Assembly (NCBI RefSeq): GCF_001440405.1
Contig: NZ_LLXX01000015.1
Coordinates: 1-59,856 of the forward strand
DNA length: 59,856 bases
DNA from: Bradyrhizobium valentinum
Lineage (GTDB): Bacteria; Pseudomonadota; Alphaproteobacteria; Rhizobiales; Xanthobacteraceae
Reading direction: 5' to 3'
The notes under the pieces were generated by a model, which did no database searches, had not been told where the DNA came from, and saw only the letters and a program-made list of their open reading frames with translations. A program made the position numbers and the translations under genes. This document shows, one piece after another, positions 19,047 to 26,906 of the stretch (its first letter is position 1; the number at the start of each line of letters is the position of its first letter).

Positions 19047-19913
19047 ATGGCTAGCTCGTTCCCGATTCCGGTCCGCGCTTTGGCGCTCTCGGTTGCCGCG
19101 ACCTTGATATCCGGCTACGCAGGCGGACCGGCGCTGGCAGGCGCAAGCGGGCCGTTTCTCGCCCATCAGGCGCTGTACGAACTGAAACTGGTCAAGTCGC
19201 GCGGGACCAACGCGATATCAGGGGCACGCGGGCGCATTCTCTACAATTTCTCGGGCAGCGCCTGCGAAGGCTACACGTCCGAATTCCGCCAAGTGTCCGA
19301 ACTCGACAGCGGCGAGGGCAAGCTGACACTGAGCGATCTTCGCTCGCGCTCCTGGGAAGACGCTTCCGGCAAGAGCTATCGCTTCAAGATCGACACCCGC
19401 ATGAACGATGCCGACTCCGCGCCGATCGACGGCGTGGCGGAGCGGGCCGGCGACCGCATCACGGTAAAGCTGAAGCAGCCGGTTGCGAAGACGTTCGAGC
19501 TCGACGGCAAGATCGTGTTCCCGACCGAGCAGATCAAGCACATCATCGCTGCGGCCCGCGAGGGTAAATCGGTGCTGGAGCTGATGGTCTATGACGGCTC
19601 CGACAATGGCGAGAAGGTCTACAATACGCTGTCGGTGATCGGTCAGCCGATCCCGGGCAGCCGCAGCATCGCATCGCCCGATCCCTCGACAGCCAACGAC
19701 CAGATGAAGACGCTGACCCGCTGGCCCGTGACCGTGAGCTATTACGACCGCGACGCCAAGGCGAAAGACGGCGAGCAGACGCCGGTTTACGCGATGTCGT
19801 TCGAGCTGTTCGAGAACGGCGTCTCCCGCGCGCTGGTGCTCGACTACAACGATTTCGTGATTGCGGGCGCGATGGGCCGGTTCGACGTCAGGGATTCCAA
19901 GCCGTGTAAGTAA
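19047..19913 (+). CDS. eipB: EipB family cell-envelope integrity protein (DUF1849)
   Basis: A 288-residue periplasmic protein. In Brucella, EipB is a beta-spiral protein that keeps the envelope intact and interacts with lipoprotein systems. The ATG at 19047 gives a clear signal peptide (about 1-32), and GAGG lies upstream. The family signatures HQALYELKLVKSRG, DFVIAGAM near the end and two conserved cysteines (one in SACEGYTSEF, one near the C-terminus in DSKPCK) are present; they form a disulphide in Brucella EipB. It is a single gene. Confidence 0.9.
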   Translation: MASSFPIPVRALALSVAATLISGYAGGPALAGASGPFLAHQALYELKLVKSRGTNAISGARGRILYNFSGSACEGYTSEFRQVSELDSGEGKLTLSDLRSRSWEDASGKSYRFKIDTRMNDADSAPIDGVAERAGDRITVKLKQPVAKTFELDGKIVFPTEQIKHIIAAAREGKSVLELMVYDGSDNGEKVYNTLSVIGQPIPGSRSIASPDPSTANDQMKTLTRWPVTVSYYDRDAKAKDGEQTPVYAMSFELFENGVSRALVLDYNDFVIAGAMGRFDVRDSKPCK

Positions 19914-19959
19914 GCGCATCGCCGGTCCGCACCCCCGCGTCCCGGACGTTCGCTTGATG

Positions 19960-20178
19960 TCATCCGTGCGTGAAGTCGCCGGGCTTCAATCCGAGCGCCT
20001 TGACGGCTGGCTCCGGAAGCGGACCCCAGGCTTCGACCTTTTCGTTCGGGGCCATCATTGCGGCGATAATTGCCTCGGCCTTTGCCGGATCCTGTTCAGC
20101 CACATAGTAGACCGAGCGAACGGGTGAACCGCCTCCCAACGGTTCAGTTGTTACGAGGACGACCTGACCATTTGCCAT
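19960..20178 (-). CDS. Small protein of unknown function
   Basis: A 72-residue soluble protein starting MANGQVVLVTTEPLGG. It has alternating beta-like and helical stretches (VYYVAEQDPAKAEAIIAAMM) and no membrane segment. Composition and codon use are those of a real gene. I do not recognise the family, but similar small proteins are common in Bradyrhizobium. A GTG at 20193 is an alternative start. It is divergent from the 2-oxo-acid dehydrogenase operon. Confidence 0.6.
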   Translation of the reverse strand: MANGQVVLVTTEPLGGGSPVRSVYYVAEQDPAKAEAIIAAMMAPNEKVEAWGPLPEPAVKALGLKPGDFTHG

Positions 20179-20337
20179 GCCTGGATATACCACTGACGCT
20201 GTGCTTTTTCCACGACGGTAAAGGCTGAGGGCCGCGGTGCAGCAATGGCTATGCGATTGGGCGCACCCATCTTGTATTGCGCCGGCCCAGCACCAATTAC
20301 GAACTGTGGGATGCAGAATCGCTCAGGGAGCGATGAC

Positions 20338-21438
20338 GTGGCCAGTAAGAAAATGGCAGACGGTGGGCTCCCGGTGATCGCGCGCTTTGAAGTGCGCCAC
20401 CGCAATTACCTCGCGCCAGACGGCTCGATAAACCGGCCGCTCCCTGCGTTCGCCTCCGATGCAAACCTGCTGGTCTCGCTCTATCGCGCGATGGTGCTGC
20501 TGCGCAATTTTGACCGAAAGGCTGTCGCATTGCAGCGCACGGGCCGGCTTGGGACCTATGCCGTTTCGCTCGGCCAGGAGGCGGTGTCCGTCGGCATAGC
20601 CAGTGCGATGCGGGAAGAAGACGTGCTGCTGCCTTCCTATCGGGATAACGGCGCGCTGATCTGGCGCGGCGTCAAGCTGGAAGAGATTCTGCTGTTCTGG
20701 GGCGGCGACGAGCGGGGCAATCACTTCTCCGGACCGGTCCAGGATTTCCCGTTTTGCGTTCCGGTGGGATCGCAGGCGCCGCATGCCGCTGGGGTTGGCT
20801 ATGCCTTCAAGCTGCGTAAGGAGCCGCGCGTGGCCGTATGCCTGTTCGGCGACGGCGCCACCTCGAAGGGCGATGTCTACGAAGCGATGAATTTTGCCGG
20901 TGTGCACAAATTGCCGGTGGTGTTCGTCGCTACCAACAATCAATGGGCCATATCCGTACCCTTACGGCTGCAGACCGGTTGCGAAACCCTGGCGCAGAAG
21001 GCCATCGCCGCCGGGTTCATCGGCGAGCAGGTGGACGGGAGCGACGTGGTGGCGGTGCGCGCCGCGGCGGAAGAAGCCGTTGCCGCGGCCCGCGACGGCC
21101 AAGGGCCGCGCTTTATCGAGGCGCTCGCCTACCGGCTCGGCGATCACACAACCTCTGACGACGCATCACGCTATCGTCAGGAGACAGAAGTTCAGGCACG
21201 TTGGAAGGAAGAGCCGATTGCACGGTTGAGAGCCTTCCTCGTCGGCCAAAAAATGTGGAGCAAGGCGGAGGAGGAACGGCTTGCCGCGGAGTGCCATGAG
21301 CGCGTCGAGGCAGCGGTCGAGCGGTACCTGGCAACAGAGCCGCGCCGACCCGAAACCATGTTCGATCATCTTTATGCCGAACTGCCCGAGGTCTATGCCG
21401 CGCAGCGCCGCGAACTCGCGGGAGAGGGTGATGTCTGA
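20338..21438 (+). CDS. pdhA: 2-oxo-acid dehydrogenase E1 component, alpha subunit
   Basis: An approximately 366-residue thiamine-diphosphate enzyme subunit that decarboxylates a 2-oxo acid and passes the acyl group to E2. The TPP motif spans GDGATSKGDVYEAMNF to ATNNQWAIS. It resembles the Gram-positive-type PDH/branched-chain E1alpha (RLGTYAVSLGQEA, DHTTSDDASRYR) rather than the usual alphaproteobacterial PdhA, so pyruvate or branched-chain oxo acids are both possible. The GTG at 20338 is chosen because AGGGAG stands 7 bp upstream; an ATG lies 5 codons later. It overlaps the beta-subunit gene by 8 bp. Confidence 0.88.
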   Translation: MASKKMADGGLPVIARFEVRHRNYLAPDGSINRPLPAFASDANLLVSLYRAMVLLRNFDRKAVALQRTGRLGTYAVSLGQEAVSVGIASAMREEDVLLPSYRDNGALIWRGVKLEEILLFWGGDERGNHFSGPVQDFPFCVPVGSQAPHAAGVGYAFKLRKEPRVAVCLFGDGATSKGDVYEAMNFAGVHKLPVVFVATNNQWAISVPLRLQTGCETLAQKAIAAGFIGEQVDGSDVVAVRAAAEEAVAAARDGQGPRFIEALAYRLGDHTTSDDASRYRQETEVQARWKEEPIARLRAFLVGQKMWSKAEEERLAAECHERVEAAVERYLATEPRRPETMFDHLYAELPEVYAAQRRELAGEGDV

Positions 21439-22411
21439 GGTGACATTGGTCGAAGCCGTCAATCTGGCGCTCGCCCGCGCGATGGAGGATGATCCTGATG
21501 TGATCGTGCTTGGCGAGGATGTCGGCATCAATGGCGGCGTCTTCCGCGCGACAGTCGGGCTGCAAACGCGTTTCGGGCCGGAGCGCGTCCTCGATACGCC
21601 GCTTGCCGAGCTCCTGATCAGCGGACTCTGTGTCGGCATGGCGGCGCAGGGGTTGAAACCCGTCGGCGAGATCCAGTTTATGGGATTTCTGTATCCCTGC
21701 ATCGATCAACTGGTGAACCACGCTTCCCGAATCCGCAACCGCAGCCAGGGACGGCTCACCTGTCCCATGGTTCTGCGCACGCCGCATGGCGCCGGCATCC
21801 GCGCGCCCGAGCATCATTCCGAAAGCACCGAGGCAATGCTCGCCCATATCCCCGGCTTGCGCGTTGTCATTCCTTCGTCGCCGGAACGCGCATACGGACT
21901 GCTCCTCGCCGCGATCCGCGATCCCGATCCGGTGGTGTTTCTGGAACCGACCCGCATCTACCGCGCGGCGAAAGGCGAGGTGGAAGACAACGGCGAGGCT
22001 TTGCCGCTGGATGTTGCCTTTGTCCTGCGGGAAGGCCGCGACGTCACGCTGATTAGCTGGGGGGCGATGCTGAAGGAAACCATGGCGGCTGCCGACGCGC
22101 TCGCCGTCGAGGGCATCACAGCCGAGGTCGTCGATCTCGCCACGCTCAAACCCTACGACGAAGTCACGGTGCTCGGTTCGGTGGCAAAAACCGGGCGTTG
22201 CATCATCGTGCACGAGGCGACGCGCACCGGCGGATTCGGAGCCGAGATCGCCGCGCTGATCGCCGAACGCAGCCTGACCTCTCTGCTCGCACCTGTAGCT
22301 CGCGTCACCGGCTACGATACGGTGATTCCGATGGCCCGGCTTGAGCAGCACATGATGCCATCGGTCGCTCGTATCATCGCGGCCGCGCGAAAGGCCTGCC
22401 AGTTCAGTTGA
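21431..22411 (+). CDS. 2-oxo-acid dehydrogenase E1 component, beta subunit
   Basis: A 326-residue partner of E1alpha; the alpha2beta2 tetramer holds TPP at the interface. Typical features are LGEDVGINGGVFRAT near 25-40, the catalytic-loop region RTPHGAGIRAPEHHSES, and VHEATRTGGFGAEIAA in the C-terminal domain. The start at 21431 has GGGAGAGG upstream and overlaps the E1alpha stop, so translation is coupled. The E2 gene follows 19 bp downstream. Confidence 0.92.
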   Translation: MSEVTLVEAVNLALARAMEDDPDVIVLGEDVGINGGVFRATVGLQTRFGPERVLDTPLAELLISGLCVGMAAQGLKPVGEIQFMGFLYPCIDQLVNHASRIRNRSQGRLTCPMVLRTPHGAGIRAPEHHSESTEAMLAHIPGLRVVIPSSPERAYGLLLAAIRDPDPVVFLEPTRIYRAAKGEVEDNGEALPLDVAFVLREGRDVTLISWGAMLKETMAAADALAVEGITAEVVDLATLKPYDEVTVLGSVAKTGRCIIVHEATRTGGFGAEIAALIAERSLTSLLAPVARVTGYDTVIPMARLEQHMMPSVARIIAAARKACQFS

Positions 22412-22430
22412 TGTTCAGCGGACTTATCTC

Positions 22431-23528
22431 ATGCGCCAGTTCGTATTGCCGGATCTGGGAGAGGGCCTCGAAGAGGCGGAGATCGTGAACTGGCATGTCA
22501 ACGAAGGTGATCACGTCGTCACCGATCAGCCGCTGGTTTCCGTCGAAACTGACAAGGCCGTCGTCGAGGTGCCGTCACCATCGAGCGGACGCATCCAGCA
22601 TCTGTTTGGCGTCAAGGGAGACGTGGTGAAGGTAGGCGCGCCGCTCGTCGAGTTTGCGGAAGGTCCCGAGCAAGACACCGGCACAATTGTCGGCGAGCTC
22701 GGCACCAGCGAGCCGCCGGCGGCAGCGACACCTTCCGGGCCAGCGGCTGGACAGAAAGCCCAGGTGTTTCCGGCGGTGCGTGCGCTCGCCCGCAAGCTCG
22801 ACGTCGATCTCGAGCTGGTCGAAGCCACGGGACCCGGCGGCTTCATTTCGCGTGCGGATGTGGAACGAGCTGCCAAGACTTTGTCCCATACCGGACCTGC
22901 CGAGCCTCTGCGCGGCCTGCGGCGTGCGATGGCGCAGCGCATGACAGCGGCGCATGCCGAGATCGTCCCGGCCGGCGTCACCGATGAGGCCGATATCGAC
23001 GATTGGCGGACCGGCGAGGACGTGACAATCCGGTTGGTGCGCGCGATCGCTGTTGCCTGCAAGGCAGAGCCTTCGCTCAATGCCTGGTACAATTCCGGCG
23101 CCGGTGAACGGCGTCTGATCGACCGTATCGATCTCGGCATCGCCGTCGACACCGGGGGTGGTCTTATCGTTCCCGTGTTGCGCAATGTCGCTGAGCGGGA
23201 CATATCGGACTTGCGAGCCGGACTTGACCGGATGCGGGCGGACGCGGTCGCGCGCTCGATACCTCCGGGAGAGTTGCGCGGCGCCACGATTACGCTGTCG
23301 AATTTCGGGATGATCGGCGGCCGCTTCGCAAGCCTGATCGTGGTGCCGCCGCAAGTGGCGATCATAGGCGCCGGCCGTATTACCCAAGGGGTTGTCGCGT
23401 ATCGGGGCCAGCCGGCGGTGAGGCGCGTGCTGCCGTTGTCGCTCACCTTTGATCATCGCGTCGTGACAGGCGGTGAAGCCGCTCGCTTCCTGGTAGCACT
23501 CAAATCGGATCTCGAGCAGATTTCGTGA
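22431..23528 (+). CDS. 2-oxo-acid dehydrogenase E2 component (dihydrolipoamide acyltransferase)
   Basis: A 365-residue E2 core protein. It has one lipoyl domain (1-80, lipoyl Lys42 in VETDKAVVEV), a linker, a peripheral-subunit-binding domain (about 113-150, AVRALARKLDVDLELV) and a short catalytic domain. The active-site motif reads DHRVVTGG (341-348): His342 is kept, but the usual Asp of HxxxD is Thr346. Related single-lipoyl E2 proteins show the same variant, so the protein may still be active. No E3 (lipoamide dehydrogenase) gene is nearby; it would be shared with another complex. Confidence 0.9.
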   Translation: MRQFVLPDLGEGLEEAEIVNWHVNEGDHVVTDQPLVSVETDKAVVEVPSPSSGRIQHLFGVKGDVVKVGAPLVEFAEGPEQDTGTIVGELGTSEPPAAATPSGPAAGQKAQVFPAVRALARKLDVDLELVEATGPGGFISRADVERAAKTLSHTGPAEPLRGLRRAMAQRMTAAHAEIVPAGVTDEADIDDWRTGEDVTIRLVRAIAVACKAEPSLNAWYNSGAGERRLIDRIDLGIAVDTGGGLIVPVLRNVAERDISDLRAGLDRMRADAVARSIPPGELRGATITLSNFGMIGGRFASLIVVPPQVAIIGAGRITQGVVAYRGQPAVRRVLPLSLTFDHRVVTGGEAARFLVALKSDLEQIS

Positions 23529-23663
23529 GACGGGCTGAGATCCGAGCCGTCCAAGCCAGCACGCCTCCCGACTTGACCGGGAAATGCTGCGGATCGCCAG
23601 TTCGGCGTATATTGAGATTCGGCGAGCATATCCCATATCATTTTCGATAAGGGAGTCCTTGCT

Positions 23664-25076
23664 GTGCAGACTGTACAGGCGACTCTTGTTGCGGCTGCTG
23701 CAGCCGTAGCTCTGGCTGTCTCTCCCGTTGCTGCCTCAGCGGGGGAGAACAACAGCAAGCTTGCGCTGACCATCTCGGTCGACGGAGCGATCGGGCCGGC
23801 AACGGCCCGCTACGTGAAAGACGCGCTGACCAAGGCAAGCGAACGACGTGCCGAGGTTGTCGTTCTACGCATGAATACGCCGGGCGGTCTCTCAACCAGC
23901 ATGCGCGAGATTATCGCAGACGTGCTGGCGTCGCGCGTTCCCGTCGTCGGTTACGTTGCACCCTCCGGAGCCCATGCGGCCAGCGCGGGGACCTATCTCC
24001 TCTACGCCACGCATATCGCGGCCATGGCGCCGGGTACCAATCTCGGAGCGGCGACGCCGGTGCAGATTGGCGGCCCGCTGCCAGGTTTGCCGGACGCTAG
24101 CCCTGACAAGGGCGACAAGGACAAAGACAAAAAGGACGGCGACCAGCAGCCGAAGACCAAGGATTCCATGATGGCGAAGGCGACGAACGACGCCGTCGCC
24201 TTGATCCGCAGTCTTGCCGAGTTGCGTGGCCGTAATGCCGATTGGGCGGAGAAGGCGGTGCGGGAGGCAGCGAGCCTTTCGGCAAATGCCGCATTGCAGG
24301 CGAATGTCATCGATCTCGTCGCACGCGACCAGGCCGAACTGCTCAGGCAGATCGACGGTCGCGCGGTCGAGGTTGCCGGCGGCGATACGCGACATTTGGC
24401 AACGAAAGATGCTGTCCTCGAAGCGATCGACCCGGGATGGATCTCACGATTCCTGGCGGTCATCACCAATCCCAACGTTGCGCTGATTTTGCTCCTCATC
24501 GGCGTCTACGGCCTGATTTTCGAATTCACTTCACCCGGCGCGGTCGCCCCCGGGGTTGTAGGCACGATCTGCCTGCTGCTTGGCCTCTATGCCCTCAACC
24601 TGCTCCCGATAAACTACGCCGGCCTCGCCTTGATGTTGGTCGGGATCGTGCTTCTGGTCATCGAAGTCTTCAACCCGACCGTGGTTATCGGTCTCGGCGG
24701 CATCATCGCCTTCGTGCTCGGAGCGATCATGCTCTTCGACGTAGAAGCGCCTGGCTACCGGGTGTCATGGCCGGTCGTCGGCATCACGGCGGCAATGTTT
24801 ATTGGTCTTGTTCTCGTCGTACTCAGATCGCTTCGGCGCGCCGGCAAGGGTCCGGTACGGGTCGGTGCACAAGCCATGCGTGGCCTATCTGCAGAGGTCA
24901 TCGACTGGTCCGAGAACGAGGGTCACGTCTTCGCGCAGGGTGAACGCTGGCAAGCGCGCGGCGCTGAAACCTTCAAGCCAGGAGAGGTGGTCGAGGTGGC
25001 CAACATCATAGATTTGACGCTGGTAGTGCGGCGCCGACCGACGCTGATCGGCAAGGAGGTACGTCATGATGCTTGA
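23664..25076 (+). CDS. NfeD-type membrane-bound serine protease
   Basis: A 470-residue full-length NfeD/STOPP protein: signal peptide (about 1-28), ClpP-class protease domain (30-245), four or five membrane helices (about 265-395) and a C-terminal OB-fold NfeD domain. The catalytic serine is in [13 protein letters not shown] and the likely lysine is in [10 protein letters not shown] Lys/Asp-rich insertion (about 145-170) is not standard. In archaea the homologue cleaves stomatin C-termini; the next gene is a stomatin-like slipin, overlapping by 11 bp. The GTG start at 23664 has GGGAG 8 bp upstream. Confidence 0.92.
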   Translation: MQTVQATLVAAAAAVALAVSPVAASAGENNSKLALTISVDGAIGPATARYVKDALTKASERRAEVVVLRMNTPGGLSTSMREIIADVLASRVPVVGYVAPSGAHAASAGTYLLYATHIAAMAPGTNLGAATPVQIGGPLPGLPDASPDKGDKDKDKKDGDQQPKTKDSMMAKATNDAVALIRSLAELRGRNADWAEKAVREAASLSANAALQANVIDLVARDQAELLRQIDGRAVEVAGGDTRHLATKDAVLEAIDPGWISRFLAVITNPNVALILLLIGVYGLIFEFTSPGAVAPGVVGTICLLLGLYALNLLPINYAGLALMLVGIVLLVIEVFNPTVVIGLGGIIAFVLGAIMLFDVEAPGYRVSWPVVGITAAMFIGLVLVVLRSLRRAGKGPVRVGAQAMRGLSAEVIDWSENEGHVFAQGERWQARGAETFKPGEVVEVANIIDLTLVVRRRPTLIGKEVRHDA

Positions 25077-25830
25077 ATATCTGACCTATGCGTCGCTTGC
25101 GGTAATCGTAATCCTATTTTTAGCCTCCGCCATTCGTATCCTGCGGGAATACGAGCGCGGCGTCATCTTCACGCTCGGCCGCTTCACTGGGGTGAAGGGT
25201 CCGGGACTCATCATCCTGATCCCGGTTGTGCAGCAGATGGTGAAGGCCGATCTCAGGGTGATGGTACAGGTAGTGCCACCCCAGGACGTAATTTCGCGCG
25301 ACAACGTCCCGGTCAAGGTCAACGCCGTTCTCTACTTCCGTATCGTCGATCCCGAGCGCGCCATCATCAAGGTCGGCGATTTCATGGCCGCAACCAGCCA
25401 ACTGGCGCAGACCACGCTGCGCTCGGTGCTCGGTAAGCACGAGCTGGACGAGATGCTCGCCGAGCGGGACAGGCTTAATTCCGACATTCAGGAAATTCTC
25501 GATCAGCAGACCGACGTCTGGGGCATCAAGGTTACCACCATCGAGATCAAGGATATCGATCTCAACGAAACCATGGTGCGCGCGATTGCCAAGCAGGCCG
25601 AGGCGGAGCGGTTGCGACGCGCCAAAGTGATCAATGCAATGGGCGAGCAGCAAGCCGCCGAGAAGCTCGTCGAAGCCGGACGAACGCTTGCGCAGGAGCC
25701 GCAGGCGATGCAGTTGCGCTACTTTGCGGCGCTGCACGACATTGCCGGCGAACGATCCTCGACCGTGGTCTTTCCGCTACCGATGGATTTACTCGGCCAT
25801 CTGCCCGGACGCCGGAACGCAGCAACGTGA
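25066..25830 (+). CDS. Slipin (stomatin/SPFH family protein)
   Basis: A 254-residue band-7 protein with one N-terminal membrane helix (about 7-28) and an SPFH domain ([19 protein letters not shown], then [12 protein letters not shown]). The C-terminal coiled-coil ([16 protein letters not shown]) supports ring-like oligomers in the membrane. It overlaps nfeD, the usual pairing, in which NfeD acts on or assembles with the slipin in membrane quality control. The C-terminal tail is short, and a 12 bp tandem duplication begins at the stop codon. Confidence 0.92.
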   Translation: MMLEYLTYASLAVIVILFLASAIRILREYERGVIFTLGRFTGVKGPGLIILIPVVQQMVKADLRVMVQVVPPQDVISRDNVPVKVNAVLYFRIVDPERAIIKVGDFMAATSQLAQTTLRSVLGKHELDEMLAERDRLNSDIQEILDQQTDVWGIKVTTIEIKDIDLNETMVRAIAKQAEAERLRRAKVINAMGEQQAAEKLVEAGRTLAQEPQAMQLRYFAALHDIAGERSSTVVFPLPMDLLGHLPGRRNAAT

Positions 25831-25851
25831 CTTTGGTTGTGACTTTGGTCG
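25828..25851 (+). repeat. 12 bp tandem duplication at the slipin stop codon
   Basis: TGACTTTGGTTG (25828-25839) is followed directly by TGACTTTGGTCG (25840-25851), one mismatch apart. The first unit starts with the slipin stop codon. It looks like a replication-slippage duplication with no evident function. Confidence 0.7.
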
Positions 25852-25969
25852 TTGCCGTAACAAGCCGCTCGCGTGATGCCGCCCGAACGGTCAAGAGCGC
25901 TGATCTATCGATGGCCCCGAGCAATCAGTTAGAAAGTGCGGCTAAATCCGCCAACCGGGGAGAGCCACC

Positions 25970-26263
25970 ATGGTAACCTATGTTGTGCTTGGAAGCTTCA
26001 CCGACCAGGGAATCCGTACCGCCAGGGAATCACCGAAGCGGGCAGAGGCTTTCAAGAGAATGGCCGAGACCTTCGGGGTCACCGTCAAGGAGCTGTTCTG
26101 GACACAGGGACGGTACGATGTTGTGACGGTCCTCGATGCGCCGGATGAACTTTCCATGATGACGCTTAGCTTGAGTCTTGGCGCCATGGGCAATGTTCGC
26201 ACCGAGTCGTTGCGTGCCTTCTCGGCGGCGGACATGACCGAGGTTGTCGGCAAGATGCTCTGA
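25970..26263 (+). CDS. GYD-domain protein
   Basis: A 97-residue protein of the GYD family (ferredoxin-like dimeric barrel). Features are the opening YVVLGSFTDQGI, the naming motif in altered form WTQGRYDVVTVLDAPDE (GRYD in place of GxYD), and a MMTLSLSLGAMGNVRTESL helix-strand end. The function of the family is unknown. GGGGAGAG stands 8 bp upstream of the ATG. It lies 139 bp after the slipin gene and 100 bp before a RidA-like gene on the same strand, so it probably belongs to the same functional group. Confidence 0.88.
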   Translation: MVTYVVLGSFTDQGIRTARESPKRAEAFKRMAETFGVTVKELFWTQGRYDVVTVLDAPDELSMMTLSLSLGAMGNVRTESLRAFSAADMTEVVGKML

Positions 26264-26363
26264 CGGCCAGGACGCGCTGAGCATCCTGCGAAAACCAGTC
26301 TGGTCGAGAGCGCCGGACCCGGATACGCTTCGGCCCAGTCATGCACGTCAGGGAGGCGCAAAC

Positions 26364-26765
26364 ATGAGCAAGCTCGAACAACTTCGGCCAAGCGGCCTTC
26401 ACCACAACCCGGCTTACTCCCACGTCGTCGTCGCTTCGGGAGCGCGCACGATCTATATCGCGGGACAGGTGTCCGTCGACGAGGAGGGACGGGTAGTCGG
26501 CGAAGGTGATCTGGCCGCGCAGACGACACAAGTGATGCACAATATTGGCCTGGCGCTGAAAGCCGCCGGCGCGAGTTACGCCAATATCGTGAAGATCACT
26601 ACTTTCGTCGTCGGTTACAGGCCGGAGCTCCGTCCCATTATCGGCAAGGCGCGCTCGGCTTTCTTTGAAGGCATGGAGCCGCCGGCGAGCACGCTTGTTG
26701 GCGTAACGGCGCTTGCGGCCCCTGAATGGCTGATCGAGATCGAGGCGGTGGCCGTCGTCGATTGA
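26364..26765 (+). CDS. RidA-like protein lacking the catalytic arginine
   Basis: A 133-residue YjgF/Rid-superfamily protein. The fold signatures are clear (YIAGQVSVDEEG, MHNIGLALKAAGAS, LIEIEAVAVVD), but the substrate-binding Arg found in RidA within P-A-R is replaced by Ser109 (PPASTLVGV). Rid subfamilies without this Arg lack enamine/imine deaminase activity where tested, so another ligand or reaction is likely. The ATG at 26364 has GGGAGG 8 bp upstream. It is the last gene of the 20.3-26.8 kb same-strand run. Confidence 0.88.
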   Translation: MSKLEQLRPSGLHHNPAYSHVVVASGARTIYIAGQVSVDEEGRVVGEGDLAAQTTQVMHNIGLALKAAGASYANIVKITTFVVGYRPELRPIIGKARSAFFEGMEPPASTLVGVTALAAPEWLIEIEAVAVVD

Positions 26766-26773
26766 CCACTCCG

Positions 26774-26889
26774 TCATTGCGAGCCAACGGGTCGGCGCAA
26801 AGCGCCGCCCGATGACAGGCTCCGCGAAGCAATCCATTTCTCAGCTTGCGGCACTATGGATTGCTTCGTCGCTTCGCTCCTCGCAATGA
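26774..26889. repeat. Extragenic palindromic element, family C
   Basis: The outer arms TCATTGCGAG (26774-26783) and CTCGCAATGA (26880-26889) are perfect complements, and the inner arms GAAGCAATCCAT (26826-26837) and ATGGATTGCTTC (26856-26867) are too. It lies between the convergent RidA-like and dinB genes and could fold into a long hairpin acting as a bidirectional terminator. Confidence 0.85.
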
Positions 26890-26906
26890 GGTGGAGAGAG
26901 CGGTCT

